Source: CAVZAB01 sp963773155 (GTDB lineage: Bacteria > Pseudomonadota > Alphaproteobacteria > Rhizobiales > Beijerinckiaceae). Taken from it: a stretch of DNA of 64,000 bases. Where the stretch lies: assembly GCA_963773155.1 (NCBI GenBank), contig CAVZAB010000003.1, positions 1 through 64,000 of the forward strand, written 5' to 3'. Position 1 is the stretch's first letter. The number at the start of each line of letters is the position of its first letter. Positions 16,889-25,496 of the stretch are shown here, piece after piece. The position numbers were made by a program, and so were the translations under genes. The notes under the pieces were generated by a model. That model saw only the letters and a list, made by a program, of their open reading frames with translations, was not told the origin of the DNA and ran no database searches.

Positions 16889-17596
16889 TTAGCGCACCAG
16901 CCCGGCAAGAAGATGATCCTCATCGGGTCTGGCTGCTACCCGGATATCGCTTGCGGCGAGCTGCCGCAATGGCCCGGCGACATCTTCGGAAAGACAAAAG
17001 TGTTGCAACAGCATCGCATCCTCGCGCAAGCCTGCCTTTTCAATCAAGCGGCAATAGATCTCGGCGCTCCGTCGCGAGTAATGGAGGACCGCATCGATGC
17101 GGCCAAGCCGCATCTGGTCGGCTTGATCTCTGGTCAAAAGCGCAACTTCCTCCGCCGCATAGACAGTCAACACCGCAACACGGTAATTGGCCTGCGTTAA
17201 AATGGCCTCCAGATCCCTCTTGCGGTCGCGTCCGGCAAGATACAGCACGTCGGCCGGCGGGTCATGCCGGGCATTCAGGAGAGCCGCCAGTGCGCGGGCG
17301 TCGCCCCGCGCCGATGTCACCCTCTGGAAACCCCGGGCAATGGCCGCCCGTGCCGTCTCCTCGCCCACCGCATATAGCGCCAAATTTGCCAATTGGCTAA
17401 GGCTATCGGCGGCCAGCAGACGCAGCGCATGGGCACTGGTCGCCAGCACCGCTGCAAAGGGCAGGACCGGCAAAGCGGCCGCAAGGGGCACAATCCTGGT
17501 CAGCGGACAGACGACAGCTTCATGGCCAAGCCGGCGCAGCCGCGCCGCACTTCGGGTCGCGTTTTCCTCGGCCCTTGTGACCAAGACACGCATCAC
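16889..17596 (-). CDS. hemD: Uroporphyrinogen-III synthase
   Basis: A 235-residue protein that closes hydroxymethylbilane into uroporphyrinogen III. It starts MMRVLVTRAEENATRSAARL, with the standard HemD N-terminal LVTRAxxxA motif, and has the ATSAHALRLL and AVGEETARAA segments expected of the two-lobed fold. The later IDAVLHYSRRSAEIYCRL is the counterpart of the conserved Ser/Tyr region. HemD is poorly conserved in general, but position directly behind hemC supports the call. Its ATG is immediately adjacent to the hemC stop codon, so the two are translationally coupled. Confidence 0.92.
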   Translation of the reverse strand: MMRVLVTRAEENATRSAARLRRLGHEAVVCPLTRIVPLAAALPVLPFAAVLATSAHALRLLAADSLSQLANLALYAVGEETARAAIARGFQRVTSARGDARALAALLNARHDPPADVLYLAGRDRKRDLEAILTQANYRVAVLTVYAAEEVALLTRDQADQMRLGRIDAVLHYSRRSAEIYCRLIEKAGLREDAMLLQHFCLSEDVAGPLRQLAASDIRVAARPDEDHLLAGLVR

Positions 17597-18526
17597 TCAG
17601 AACTCGAGGAAGCCTGCCGGAAGCCGGCTTAAAATTTCCCGCCCGGCCTCCGCGCCCAGGCGTTCGGCATCCCCCTGCGATCCGCCGGCAGTGACATCAT
17701 GGGCTTGCGAACCGTCCGGCCGCAGCACCATGCCGCGCAGCTGGACGCGGCCCTGCGTCACTGTGGCATGGCCGGCGATCGGGGTGCGACAGGACCCGTC
17801 GAGGACTGCCAGAAAGGCCCGCTCCGCCGCAAGCGCTATGCCGGCCTCGCGATCGAAGATCGGTTCGAGAGCCGCTGCCGTGATTGGGTCGCCAGCCCGC
17901 AAAGTGACGGCAATGGCCCCCTGGCCGACGGCTGGCAGAAACTCGGCCATATCGAGAACTGCCGTGACCCTGTCGGCAAGTCCAAGCCGCTTCAGTCCGG
18001 CGAGGGCGAGCAAGGTTCCGGCAATTTCGCCGCGCTCGACCCGCGAAAGCCTGGTTTCGACATTGCCGCGCAGCAGGACGACTTCGAGATCCGGTCGCAG
18101 GCGCTTGACCTGGGCCTGCCGGCGCAGCGACGCCGAGCCGAATGGCACTCCATGCGGCAGCTCGCTGAGTTGGCGGGCAATGTGGCCGATGAAGGCATCG
18201 CGCGCGTCTTCGCGCGGTAGATAGCCGCCAATGCCGATTGCATCGGGCAGTCGGGTCGGCAGATCCTTGGCCGAATGGACGGCGAAATCGATCCGTCCCT
18301 CGATTAGAGCCGCGTCCAGTTCCTTGGTGAACAAGCCCTTGCCGCCGGCTTCGGCCAGTGCGCGGTCCTGGATCAGATCGCCGCTGGTTCGCACGACGAC
18401 CAGGGCGATGTCGCCGACCGGGCGCCGGTTTTTCGAAGCGAGGCGCTGGCGAACCTCCTCGGCCTGGACCAGGGCGAGCGGGCTGCCGCGGGTACCGAGT
18501 CTCAGCCAGGATGGTATCGATGTCAT
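17597..18526 (-). CDS. hemC: Porphobilinogen deaminase (hydroxymethylbilane synthase)
   Basis: A 309-residue enzyme joining four porphobilinogens into hydroxymethylbilane. Recognisable are LRLGTRGSPLALVQA at the N-terminus, the FAVHSAKDLPT block with catalytic Asp80, and GSASLRRQAQ followed by LLRGNVETRL for substrate binding. Cys246 in LDGSCRTPIAGHA anchors the dipyrromethane cofactor. The ATG at 18526 gives a normal-length protein; the frame remains open 65 codons upstream, but those residues are not conserved and would run into the tsaD start region. It heads the heme operon and is divergent from tsaD across 94 bases. Confidence 0.97.
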   Translation of the reverse strand: MTSIPSWLRLGTRGSPLALVQAEEVRQRLASKNRRPVGDIALVVVRTSGDLIQDRALAEAGGKGLFTKELDAALIEGRIDFAVHSAKDLPTRLPDAIGIGGYLPREDARDAFIGHIARQLSELPHGVPFGSASLRRQAQVKRLRPDLEVVLLRGNVETRLSRVERGEIAGTLLALAGLKRLGLADRVTAVLDMAEFLPAVGQGAIAVTLRAGDPITAAALEPIFDREAGIALAAERAFLAVLDGSCRTPIAGHATVTQGRVQLRGMVLRPDGSQAHDVTAGGSQGDAERLGAEAGREILSRLPAGFLEF

Positions 18527-18620
18527 GGCACCTCTAGGTTGTTCAGGAAGCGACCAGACTATAGGGTGTCGCCAGGCCGATCGGAAGCTTCCCCAGGCAA
18601 CGGGCAGCGGGGATATTTCT

Positions 18621-19673
18621 ATGCGGGTTCTCGGTATCGAAACGACATGCGACGAAACGGCGGCCGCAGTGGTGCGTTTGCGGCCCGAGGGTGGCGGCGA
18701 AATCCTTGCCAATGAAATCATGAGCCAGATCGCCGAACATGCCGCTTATGGTGGGGTAGTGCCGGAAATTGCCGCCCGAGCCCATGTCGACGTGCTCGAC
18801 CGGCTGGTCCTGCGAGCCCTGGCGACGGCCGGCATCAAGCTCGGCGAACTCGACGGTATTGCGGCGGCCGCCGGACCCGGCCTGATCGGCGGCGTCATCG
18901 TCGGGCTGACCGCGGGCAAGGCGCTGGCACTGGCCTCGCGCCGGCCGTTCGCCGCCATCAATCATCTCGAGGCGCATGCGCTGACTGCCCGCATGACCGA
19001 TCGGGTCGGCTTTCCCTACCTGCTGCTTCTGGCTTCTGGCGGGCACACCCAATTGCTCGCCGTGCGGGCCGTCGGCGATTATGTCCGGCTCGGCACCACC
19101 CTCGACGACGCGATTGGAGAGGCCTTCGACAAGACGGCGAAAATGCTGGGCTTGCCCTATCCCGGCGGCCCGCACGTCGAAATCCTCGCACAAAAGGGCG
19201 ACCCGTCGCGGTTTGCCCTGCCACGACCGATGATAGGCCGCAAGGAGCCGGATTTCTCCTTGTCCGGCTTAAAGACTGCGGTACGGCTCCAGGCCGAGCG
19301 CATGGCGCCGTTGACCCAGACCGACATCGCCGATCTCTGCGCCGCCTTTCAGGCGGCGGTTGTCGATGTCGTAGTCGACCGGACCCGGGCGGCGCTACGC
19401 CTGTTCCAGGCGCGCTTCGGCCCGAGCCAGGCGCTGGTTATTGCCGGCGGCGTCGCCTCGAATGGCGCGATCCGGCGGGCCCTGGCGCGATTGGCCAGCG
19501 AGACCGGGATTCCCCTGGTCGCCCCGCCCGCGGCGCTGTGCACCGACAATGGCGCGATGATCGCGTGGGCGGGAATCGAGCGCTTGCGGCTCGGTCTTGT
19601 CGACGACATGACATTTGCGGCAAGGCCGCGCTGGCCGCTCGACAGCGTTCTTGCCGCACAGACCAAAGCCTAA
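18621..19673 (+). CDS. tsaD: tRNA N6-threonylcarbamoyladenosine transferase
   Basis: A 350-residue protein that transfers the threonylcarbamoyl group to A37 of ANN-decoding tRNAs, working with TsaB, TsaC and TsaE. The start MRVLGIETTCDETAAA is canonical. His115 and His119 in NHLEAHAL are the metal ligands. The ATPase-like fold is seen in PYLLLLASGGHTQL, DDAIGEAFDKTAKMLGL and VIAGGVASNGAIRR. The ATG at 18621 was chosen because homology begins there; the open frame upstream is antisense to hemC. gpsA follows 56 bases downstream on the same strand. Confidence 0.97.
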   Translation: MRVLGIETTCDETAAAVVRLRPEGGGEILANEIMSQIAEHAAYGGVVPEIAARAHVDVLDRLVLRALATAGIKLGELDGIAAAAGPGLIGGVIVGLTAGKALALASRRPFAAINHLEAHALTARMTDRVGFPYLLLLASGGHTQLLAVRAVGDYVRLGTTLDDAIGEAFDKTAKMLGLPYPGGPHVEILAQKGDPSRFALPRPMIGRKEPDFSLSGLKTAVRLQAERMAPLTQTDIADLCAAFQAAVVDVVVDRTRAALRLFQARFGPSQALVIAGGVASNGAIRRALARLASETGIPLVAPPAALCTDNGAMIAWAGIERLRLGLVDDMTFAARPRWPLDSVLAAQTKA

Positions 19674-19729
19674 CGAGCGGGCCGAGGACAGATGCCACCA
19701 GAGCCCCATTTGCGCAGACGACCAGCGCC

Positions 19730-20719
19730 ATGAGCGGCAAGCCGAAAGGGGCGCGCCTTGCCGTCGTTGGGGCCGGCGCCTGGGGAACGGCGCTGGCCAA
19801 TATCACGGCGGCAGCCGGTCATCAGGTGGTCCTGTGGAGCCGCGATCCCGACCATGCGGCGCGCCTGCGGACCAGCCGCGAAAATGCCGCCTATCTGCCG
19901 GGCGTTGCCCTTGACGAAGCGATTGCGCCGACGGCCAGCCTGCACGACATAGCTACCGCCGAGGTGGTTCTGGTCGCGGTGCCGGCGCAATCTCTGCGCA
20001 GTGTCGCCGAGGCGCTTTCGCTGGTTCTCCATCCCGGCGTGCCCGTCATTTCGTGCGCCAAGGGGATCGAGCGCGATACCGGCTTTCTTTGCAGCGAGGT
20101 TCTCGCCGAATGTCTTGCCGCCAATCCCCCAGCTGCTCTGTCGGGGCCGAGCTTCGCGCGTGATGTGGCGCGCTCCATGCCGACGGCAGTGACGCTGGCT
20201 GCGGCCGACGCCGGGTTGGCGGCGGGTCTCGCCGAACTCTTATCGACCCCGCATTTCCGTCTCTACCACACCAATGATCTGCGCGGCGTCGAGATCGGCG
20301 GCGCCACCAAGAATGTTCTGGCAATTGCGACCGGCATCGTGCGCGGTCGCGACCTTGGCGACAGTGCGGCGGCGGCGCTGTTGACTCGCGGTTTTTCCGA
20401 ACTCGCGCGGTTTGGCCGGACCTTTGGCGCGCGGCCGGAAACCTTGGCCGGTTTGGCTGGCCTCGGCGATCTGGTACTCACGTGCCAATCGAGTCAGTCG
20501 AGAAATTTTGCGCTCGGTTTTGCGTTGGGGCGTGGCAATACGCCGCCGGCGGCGCTGGCCGAGGGCGCCCTGACCGCCCCCGTGCTGGTCGAAATGGCAA
20601 AGGCGCGCGGCGTCGATATGCCAATTGCGGCAGGGGTAGAGGCGATCTTGAGCGGCCACAGCGCGATCGACGCGGTGATCGATGCCCTGCTGGCGCGGCC
20701 GCTGCGAACGGAGGGCTGA
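19730..20719 (+). CDS. gpsA: Glycerol-3-phosphate dehydrogenase [NAD(P)+]
   Basis: A 329-residue enzyme that reduces dihydroxyacetone phosphate to sn-glycerol-3-phosphate for phospholipid synthesis. The dinucleotide site LAVVGAGAWGTALAN is at the N-terminus. The conserved SCAKGIE, LSGPSFARDVA and GATKNVLAIATGI follow, the last carrying the catalytic Lys, and the C-terminal domain shows GLAGLGDLVLTC. The ATG at 19730 fits the family length. The tsaD-gpsA pairing is common in alphaproteobacteria. The EVE-domain gene starts 86 bases downstream. Confidence 0.96.
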   Translation: MSGKPKGARLAVVGAGAWGTALANITAAAGHQVVLWSRDPDHAARLRTSRENAAYLPGVALDEAIAPTASLHDIATAEVVLVAVPAQSLRSVAEALSLVLHPGVPVISCAKGIERDTGFLCSEVLAECLAANPPAALSGPSFARDVARSMPTAVTLAAADAGLAAGLAELLSTPHFRLYHTNDLRGVEIGGATKNVLAIATGIVRGRDLGDSAAAALLTRGFSELARFGRTFGARPETLAGLAGLGDLVLTCQSSQSRNFALGFALGRGNTPPAALAEGALTAPVLVEMAKARGVDMPIAAGVEAILSGHSAIDAVIDALLARPLRTEG

Positions 20720-20805
20720 GCGCGCCGCTTTACGAGCAGGGCGCGGGCCGCTACCAAAGTCGCAGCCGGCGAATGGGCAGCCGGCGAATGTCGAGGAGAA
20801 TGGCC

Positions 20806-21225
20806 ATGGCCTATTGGCTGTTGAAAAGCGAACCAGCCAGCTGGTCCTGGACCCAGCAGGTTGCCGCCGGCAGGAAGGGCACCTTTTGGAGCGGCGTTCG
20901 CAATCATCAGGCCAAGCAGAACCTAATGGCCATGCGGCCAGGCGACCAGGCGTTCTTCTATCATTCGAACGAGGGCAAGGAGATCGTCGGGATCGTCGAG
21001 ATCATCAAGGCCTATTATCCCGACCCGTCCGACAAAACCGGCAAATTCGGCATGGTCGATGTCCGCGCCCTTGCGCCGCTGCCAAGGCCGGTGACATTGG
21101 CCGAGATCAAGGCGACGCCGGCGCTTGCCAAAATGGCGCTGGTGACTTCTGCCAGGCTTTCCGTGCAGCCGGTGCGCGCGGATGAATGGCATGAACTGTG
21201 TCGGATGGGCGGAGCCAAGCCGTGA
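20806..21225 (+). CDS. EVE-domain protein
   Basis: A 139-residue protein made almost entirely of one EVE domain (PUA-like fold). It begins AYWLLKSEPASWSW and contains TFWSGVRNHQAKQNLMAM, GDQAFFYHSNEGKEIVGI and YYPDPSDKTGKFG. Related PUA-like folds bind modified bases in nucleic acids, but the biological role of this stand-alone bacterial type is not settled. A GAGGAG at 20793-20798 favours the ATG at 20806 over the one at 20800. It follows gpsA, a pairing seen in many alphaproteobacteria, and its stop overlaps the next start. Confidence 0.9.
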   Translation: MAYWLLKSEPASWSWTQQVAAGRKGTFWSGVRNHQAKQNLMAMRPGDQAFFYHSNEGKEIVGIVEIIKAYYPDPSDKTGKFGMVDVRALAPLPRPVTLAEIKATPALAKMALVTSARLSVQPVRADEWHELCRMGGAKP

Positions 21226-21650
21226 ATCATGCCGGCATCAATCACCTCGCCGTCCTCATCGCCGGGTTCGCAAGCTTTGCTGCCGGTGCGCTCTGGTACG
21301 GGACCCTTGCCGGGGTCTGGCTCAAAGCCCTTGAGAAGACCAGGGCGGAGATGACCGGCCCTTCCGGCCGGCCGGCCATCTTCCCGTTCGTGCTCGCCCT
21401 GCTCGCCGATCTCGTCATCGCCTATGTCCTGGCCGGCGCGATCGGACATCTTGGGCCCGGGCAGGTGACGTTCCGCAATGGCGTGATTTCGGCCGGCATT
21501 CTCTGGCTTGGCTTCGTCGCCACGACGATTGCGGTCAACAATGCCTTTGCCGCCCGCCGGACGAGCTTGACCCTGGTCGACGCCGGCCATTGGTTGGTCG
21601 CCATGCTGGTTGCTGGCGCCATTATCGGGGCGATCGGCACTGAAAATTGA
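21222..21650 (+). CDS. DUF1761-family integral membrane protein
   Basis: A 142-residue protein with four predicted membrane segments (VLIAGFASFAAGALWYGTL, FPFVLALLADLVIAYVL, ISAGILWLGFVATTIAVNNA, WLVAMLVAGAIIGAI). The LWYG after the first helix and the GLWLGF-like motif in the third are characteristic of DUF1761, whose function is unknown. The preferred start is the GTG at 21222, which overlaps the EVE stop as GTGA and implies coupling; an ATG at 21198 would add eight residues overlapping the EVE gene further. Confidence 0.8.
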   Translation: MNHAGINHLAVLIAGFASFAAGALWYGTLAGVWLKALEKTRAEMTGPSGRPAIFPFVLALLADLVIAYVLAGAIGHLGPGQVTFRNGVISAGILWLGFVATTIAVNNAFAARRTSLTLVDAGHWLVAMLVAGAIIGAIGTEN

Positions 21651-21772
21651 GTCGAAGCGACGAAAGTGTAAAAGGCGCCGACTTGTTCGGCTGGCCGGGA
21701 CTGGCGCATAATGGCGAGCGGGAGCAACGACACCTAAGCGGGCGGCCGCGCCGCGTCAGTCGGGAGGAAGTC

Positions 21773-23710
21773 ATGTCCGAGAAAGTCTATCCAGTACCGG
21801 CCGACTGGGCCAAGAGGGCGTTCATTGATGCGCCGAAATACCAAGCAATGTATGCAGCCTCGATCAACGATCCCGAGAGCTTCTGGCGGCAAGAGGGCAA
21901 GAGAATTCATTGGTTCGAGCCCTATACAAAGGTCAAGAACACCTCCTTTGATCCGCACAATGTTTCGATCAAATGGTTCGAGGATGGCCGCACCAACGTC
22001 GCCTACAATTGCATCGACCGGCATCTGCCGAAACGGGCCGGCCAGACCGCGATCATCTGGGAAGGTGACAATCCCGCGGAATCCCGGCACATTACCTATC
22101 AGAGGTTGCATGACGAGGTCGCCAGACTAGCCAATGCGCTGAAGCGGCTGGGGGTTGGCAAGGGCGATCGTGTCACGATTTACCTGCCGATGATACCCGA
22201 AGCGGCCTATGCGATGCTGGCCTGCGCGCGGATCGGCGCCATTCATTCCGTCGTCTTCGGCGGCTTTTCCCCGGATTCGCTCGCTGGCCGGATCGAGGGC
22301 GCCCAATCCAAAGTGCTGATCACGGCGGACGAGGGGCTGCGCGGCGGCCGCAAGGTGCCGCTCAAAGCCAATGCCGATCTTGCCGCCGACAAGGCAGGCT
22401 GTGTCGAGCAGATAATTGTCGTAAAGCGAACGGGCGGCGATGTCGGCATGCGGGCCGGCCGCGATCATTGGTACCAAGAACTCGTCGCGGCGGCCGAGGC
22501 CGAGTGTCCCTGCGAGGCGATCGGCGCCGAGGATCCCCTGTTCATTCTCTACACGTCGGGCTCGACGGGTGCCCCGAAGGGCGTGCTGCACACGACCGGC
22601 GGCTATCTCGTCTATGCCGCGATGACCCATCAATACGTCTTCGATTACCATGAGGGTGACATTTATTGGTGCACGGCCGATGTCGGCTGGGTTACCGGCC
22701 ACAGCTATATTGTCTATGGGCCGCTCGCCAATGGCGCGACCACGCTGATGTTCGAGGGCATTCCCAATTACCCGAGCGAGAGCCGTTTCTGGGACGTGGT
22801 CGACAAGCACAAGGTGAATATCTTCTATACCGCGCCAACCGCGATTCGCGCTCTGATGCAAAAGGGCGAAGGGCCGGTCAAGCAGACGAGCCGGGCTTCG
22901 CTCAGACTGTTGGGCTCGGTCGGCGAACCGATTAATCCGGAAGCCTGGGAATGGTATCATCGCGTGGTCGGCGACAGCCGCTGCCCGATCGTCGATACGT
23001 GGTGGCAGACGGAGACCGGCGGCATTCTGATCACGCCTCTGCCCGGCGCTATCAAGCTTAAACCGGGTTCGGCAACACTGCCGTTCTTTGGCGTGCAACC
23101 TCTCGTCGTCGATGGCAGCGGTAAAACGCTGCATGGCGCCTGCGAAGGCAATCTTGTGATCGCCAATTCCTGGCCCGGCCAAATGCGTACCGTCTTTGGC
23201 GATCACGAGCGCTTCGTCCAGACCTATTTCTCGACGTATCCCGGCATGTACTTCACCGGCGACGGCTGCCGGCGCGACGGCGACGGTTTCTATTGGATTA
23301 CCGGCCGCGTCGACGACGTCATCAACGTGTCGGGCCACCGCATGGGCACAGCCGAAATCGAAAGCGCCCTGGTGGCGCATAATATGGTCTCGGAAGCGGC
23401 CGTGGTCGGCTATCCCCACGACATCAAGGGGCAGGGTATCTATGCCTATGTTACCTTGATGAGCGGTGTCGAGGCGACCGAGGGTCTGCGCAAGGAATTG
23501 GTCAACCACGTGCGCAAGGAGATCGGTCCGATCGCCTCGCCCGACCTGATTCAATTTTCGCCGAGCCTGCCGAAGACGCGATCGGGGAAGATCATGCGTC
23601 GGATCTTGCGCAAAATCGCCGAAAATGAATTCGGTGCCTTAGGCGACACTTCGACGCTTGCCGACCCGACCGTCGTCGATGATCTGATCAGCAACCGGCA
23701 GAACAAATAG
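21773..23710 (+). CDS. acs: Acetyl-CoA synthetase
   Basis: A 645-residue AMP-forming acetate:CoA ligase that activates acetate. It has the N-terminal WFxP region typical of Acs (IHWFEPYTKVKNTSF), the P-loop-like YTSGSTGAPKGVLHT, DTWWQTETGG for acetate-site shaping, and YFTGDGCRRDGDGFYWITGR. The C-terminal PKTRSGKIMRRILR holds the Lys that Pat-type acetyltransferases modify. The start at 21773 is set by a strong GGGAGGAAG eight bases upstream. It follows the DUF1761 gene by 122 bases and converges with the SDHAF4-like gene. Confidence 0.97.
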   Translation: MSEKVYPVPADWAKRAFIDAPKYQAMYAASINDPESFWRQEGKRIHWFEPYTKVKNTSFDPHNVSIKWFEDGRTNVAYNCIDRHLPKRAGQTAIIWEGDNPAESRHITYQRLHDEVARLANALKRLGVGKGDRVTIYLPMIPEAAYAMLACARIGAIHSVVFGGFSPDSLAGRIEGAQSKVLITADEGLRGGRKVPLKANADLAADKAGCVEQIIVVKRTGGDVGMRAGRDHWYQELVAAAEAECPCEAIGAEDPLFILYTSGSTGAPKGVLHTTGGYLVYAAMTHQYVFDYHEGDIYWCTADVGWVTGHSYIVYGPLANGATTLMFEGIPNYPSESRFWDVVDKHKVNIFYTAPTAIRALMQKGEGPVKQTSRASLRLLGSVGEPINPEAWEWYHRVVGDSRCPIVDTWWQTETGGILITPLPGAIKLKPGSATLPFFGVQPLVVDGSGKTLHGACEGNLVIANSWPGQMRTVFGDHERFVQTYFSTYPGMYFTGDGCRRDGDGFYWITGRVDDVINVSGHRMGTAEIESALVAHNMVSEAAVVGYPHDIKGQGIYAYVTLMSGVEATEGLRKELVNHVRKEIGPIASPDLIQFSPSLPKTRSGKIMRRILRKIAENEFGALGDTSTLADPTVVDDLISNRQNK

Positions 23711-23718
23711 GGGCGAAT

Positions 23719-23916
23719 CTAGAAGTCCTTGGCGAGGCCGTTGACTTCCCAATCGCCGTAGCGGACCGGCTCAAGTCCGCCACGCCCGTTTATTTCCTTG
23801 ACCGGCGGCGGCAAGGCGGCGCCCGCCTGCCGGCGCGCCCGGGCCTCGGCAAGCGCCCGGGCCGCCGGCCCGTCGGCCGGCCGGGCCTTCGGTTTTGGTG
23901 TTGCATCCCGCTGCAT
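23719..23916 (-). CDS. DUF1674 / succinate dehydrogenase assembly factor 4 (SDHAF4) family protein
   Basis: A 65-residue protein with the family C-terminal signature GRGGLEPVRYGDWEVNG and a Lys/Arg/Ala-rich N-terminus. Mitochondrial SDHAF4 helps mature flavinylated SdhA before it joins SdhB; bacterial DUF1674 proteins are presumed to do the same. The sdh operon lies 32 kb away in this window. The gene is divergent from rsmB, whose start is 74 bases to the right, and its 3' end is eight bases from the acs stop. Confidence 0.88.
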   Translation of the reverse strand: MQRDATPKPKARPADGPAARALAEARARRQAGAALPPPVKEINGRGGLEPVRYGDWEVNGLAKDF

Positions 23917-23990
23917 TCCCTAGGATAGGAGAACGAACGGGATTTGGCCAGCGGCAACCTTGCCGAAACGGCGCTCGGGGCGGCACGATC

Positions 23991-25367
23991 ATGGCCAAAC
24001 AGCAATGGCGCGGAGGGCGCGACGAACCGCCGCTAGCCGCGCCCGGCACCGCCGGGCAAAGCCCCGGTCTTGCGCCGCGGCTCGCCGCAGCGGCGCTCCT
24101 CGGCGAGGTCATCGGCGCCAGGAAATCGCTCGACGACGCTTTTGCCGGCGAACCCGACCCAACGCTGGCCCAATTGTCGGCGCACGATCGTGCCTTGACG
24201 CGCTCCATCGCGACCGTCGCGCTGCGCCGGCGCGGAACGCTGAGCAAGGGCCTGCTTGGCTGTCTCGATCGCGGCTGGCCAAAACGCAGCGCCGCCCTCG
24301 AATGGACTCTACTCGTCGCAGCGGCGCAGATCCTTTATCTTCATGTGCCCGACCATGCCGCCGTCGACCTTGCCGTTCAGGCCGTGCGCGCCGACGAGCG
24401 GACGGCCGGTTTTGCCGGCCTTGCCAATGCCGTCTTGCGCAAGTTTGCGCGCCAGGCTGCGGCAATCGAAGCGGCCGGCGATCCGCTCGACGATGACACG
24501 CCAGCCTGGCTGGCGCAGCGCTGGCGACAAGCCTATGGCGAGGCGCAGGCGCGCGCGCTCGCCTATGCCCACCGTCGCGAACCCTCGATCGATCTCACGG
24601 TCAAGACGGCGCCAGAAGATTGGGCCAGGCGGCTGCAGGGACGGGTGCTGCCGACGCAATCTGTTCGCCTGTCGACCCACCAACCCATCCGCGACTTGAC
24701 CGGCTATGCCGAAGGCGCCTGGTGGGTCCAGGACGCCGCGGCAAGCCTGCCGGCGCGCTTGCTGCGGGTCAGGCCGGGCGAGCGCGTTCTCGATCTATGC
24801 GCAGCGCCCGGCGGCAAGACCGCCCAATTGAGTCTGGCCGGCGGTATCGTGACCGCACTCGACCGGTCGAGAACGCGTTTGCGCCTGCTCGAGGCCAATC
24901 TCAACCGTCTCGGCCTCGCCGCCGAAATCATGGCCGGCGATGCGCTGAGCGCTGACTTGCCGCCGGCTGATGCCGTGCTCCTCGACGCGCCCTGTTCGGC
25001 TACTGGCACGATCCGCCGCCATCCCGACGTCGCCTGGACCCGCGAGGAAGCCGACATCGCGCGGTTCGCCGATCGGCAAGGCCGCCTGCTCGAGCGCGCC
25101 GTGCGCCTGCTCAGGCCGGGCGGCCGGCTGGTCTATTGCACCTGTTCGCTTGAACGAGAGGAGGGCGAGGCGCAGGTCGAGGCCTTGCTCGCCCGTCATC
25201 CCCGCCTGCACCGCGTGCCGATTTCGCCGGCCGAGATCGGCGGTCTCGGCGAATGTGTCACCGCTGCGGGCGATTTGCGGACCATGCCCTACCATCTCGC
25301 CGATCCCGAGCCACGCCTTGCCGGGCTCGACGGCTTCTTTGCCGCGCGTATGCACGATCGTGGTTAA
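23991..25367 (+). CDS. rsmB: 16S rRNA (cytosine-C5) methyltransferase RsmB/Sun family
   Basis: A 458-residue protein with a NusB-like RNA-binding domain (about residues 30 to 160) and a Rossmann methyltransferase domain (about 245 to 458). The AdoMet motif I is VLDLCAAPGGKTAQL at 267-280. The two m5C cysteines are present: Cys335 in DAPCSATGTIRR and catalytic Cys385 in VYCTCSLEREE. It methylates C967 of 16S rRNA in the reference enzyme. The ATG at 23991 (MAKQQWRGG) is preferred; upstream in-frame sequence overlaps the divergent DUF1674 gene. The heparinase-like and purH genes follow, a recurrent order in this group. Confidence 0.95.
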   Translation: MAKQQWRGGRDEPPLAAPGTAGQSPGLAPRLAAAALLGEVIGARKSLDDAFAGEPDPTLAQLSAHDRALTRSIATVALRRRGTLSKGLLGCLDRGWPKRSAALEWTLLVAAAQILYLHVPDHAAVDLAVQAVRADERTAGFAGLANAVLRKFARQAAAIEAAGDPLDDDTPAWLAQRWRQAYGEAQARALAYAHRREPSIDLTVKTAPEDWARRLQGRVLPTQSVRLSTHQPIRDLTGYAEGAWWVQDAAASLPARLLRVRPGERVLDLCAAPGGKTAQLSLAGGIVTALDRSRTRLRLLEANLNRLGLAAEIMAGDALSADLPPADAVLLDAPCSATGTIRRHPDVAWTREEADIARFADRQGRLLERAVRLLRPGGRLVYCTCSLEREEGEAQVEALLARHPRLHRVPISPAEIGGLGECVTAAGDLRTMPYHLADPEPRLAGLDGFFAARMHDRG

Positions 25368-25496
25368 TGAATTCTCAGGGCATTCAGGCCATGCTGCGAA
25401 CTTTGAACGGGGCACACTATTGCTGGACAACCCGCATCATCCCATGTGTCCCGTAAGGCCGCGAGGGCATTCGTGCATACAGGAGGCCATTCCATC

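Noticed and set aside
16177..17400. 407-codon plus-strand frame opposite the mitofilin-like and hemD genes
   Set aside because: Low-complexity Ala/Ser/Arg composition and full overlap with recognisable minus-strand genes mark it as a shadow frame.
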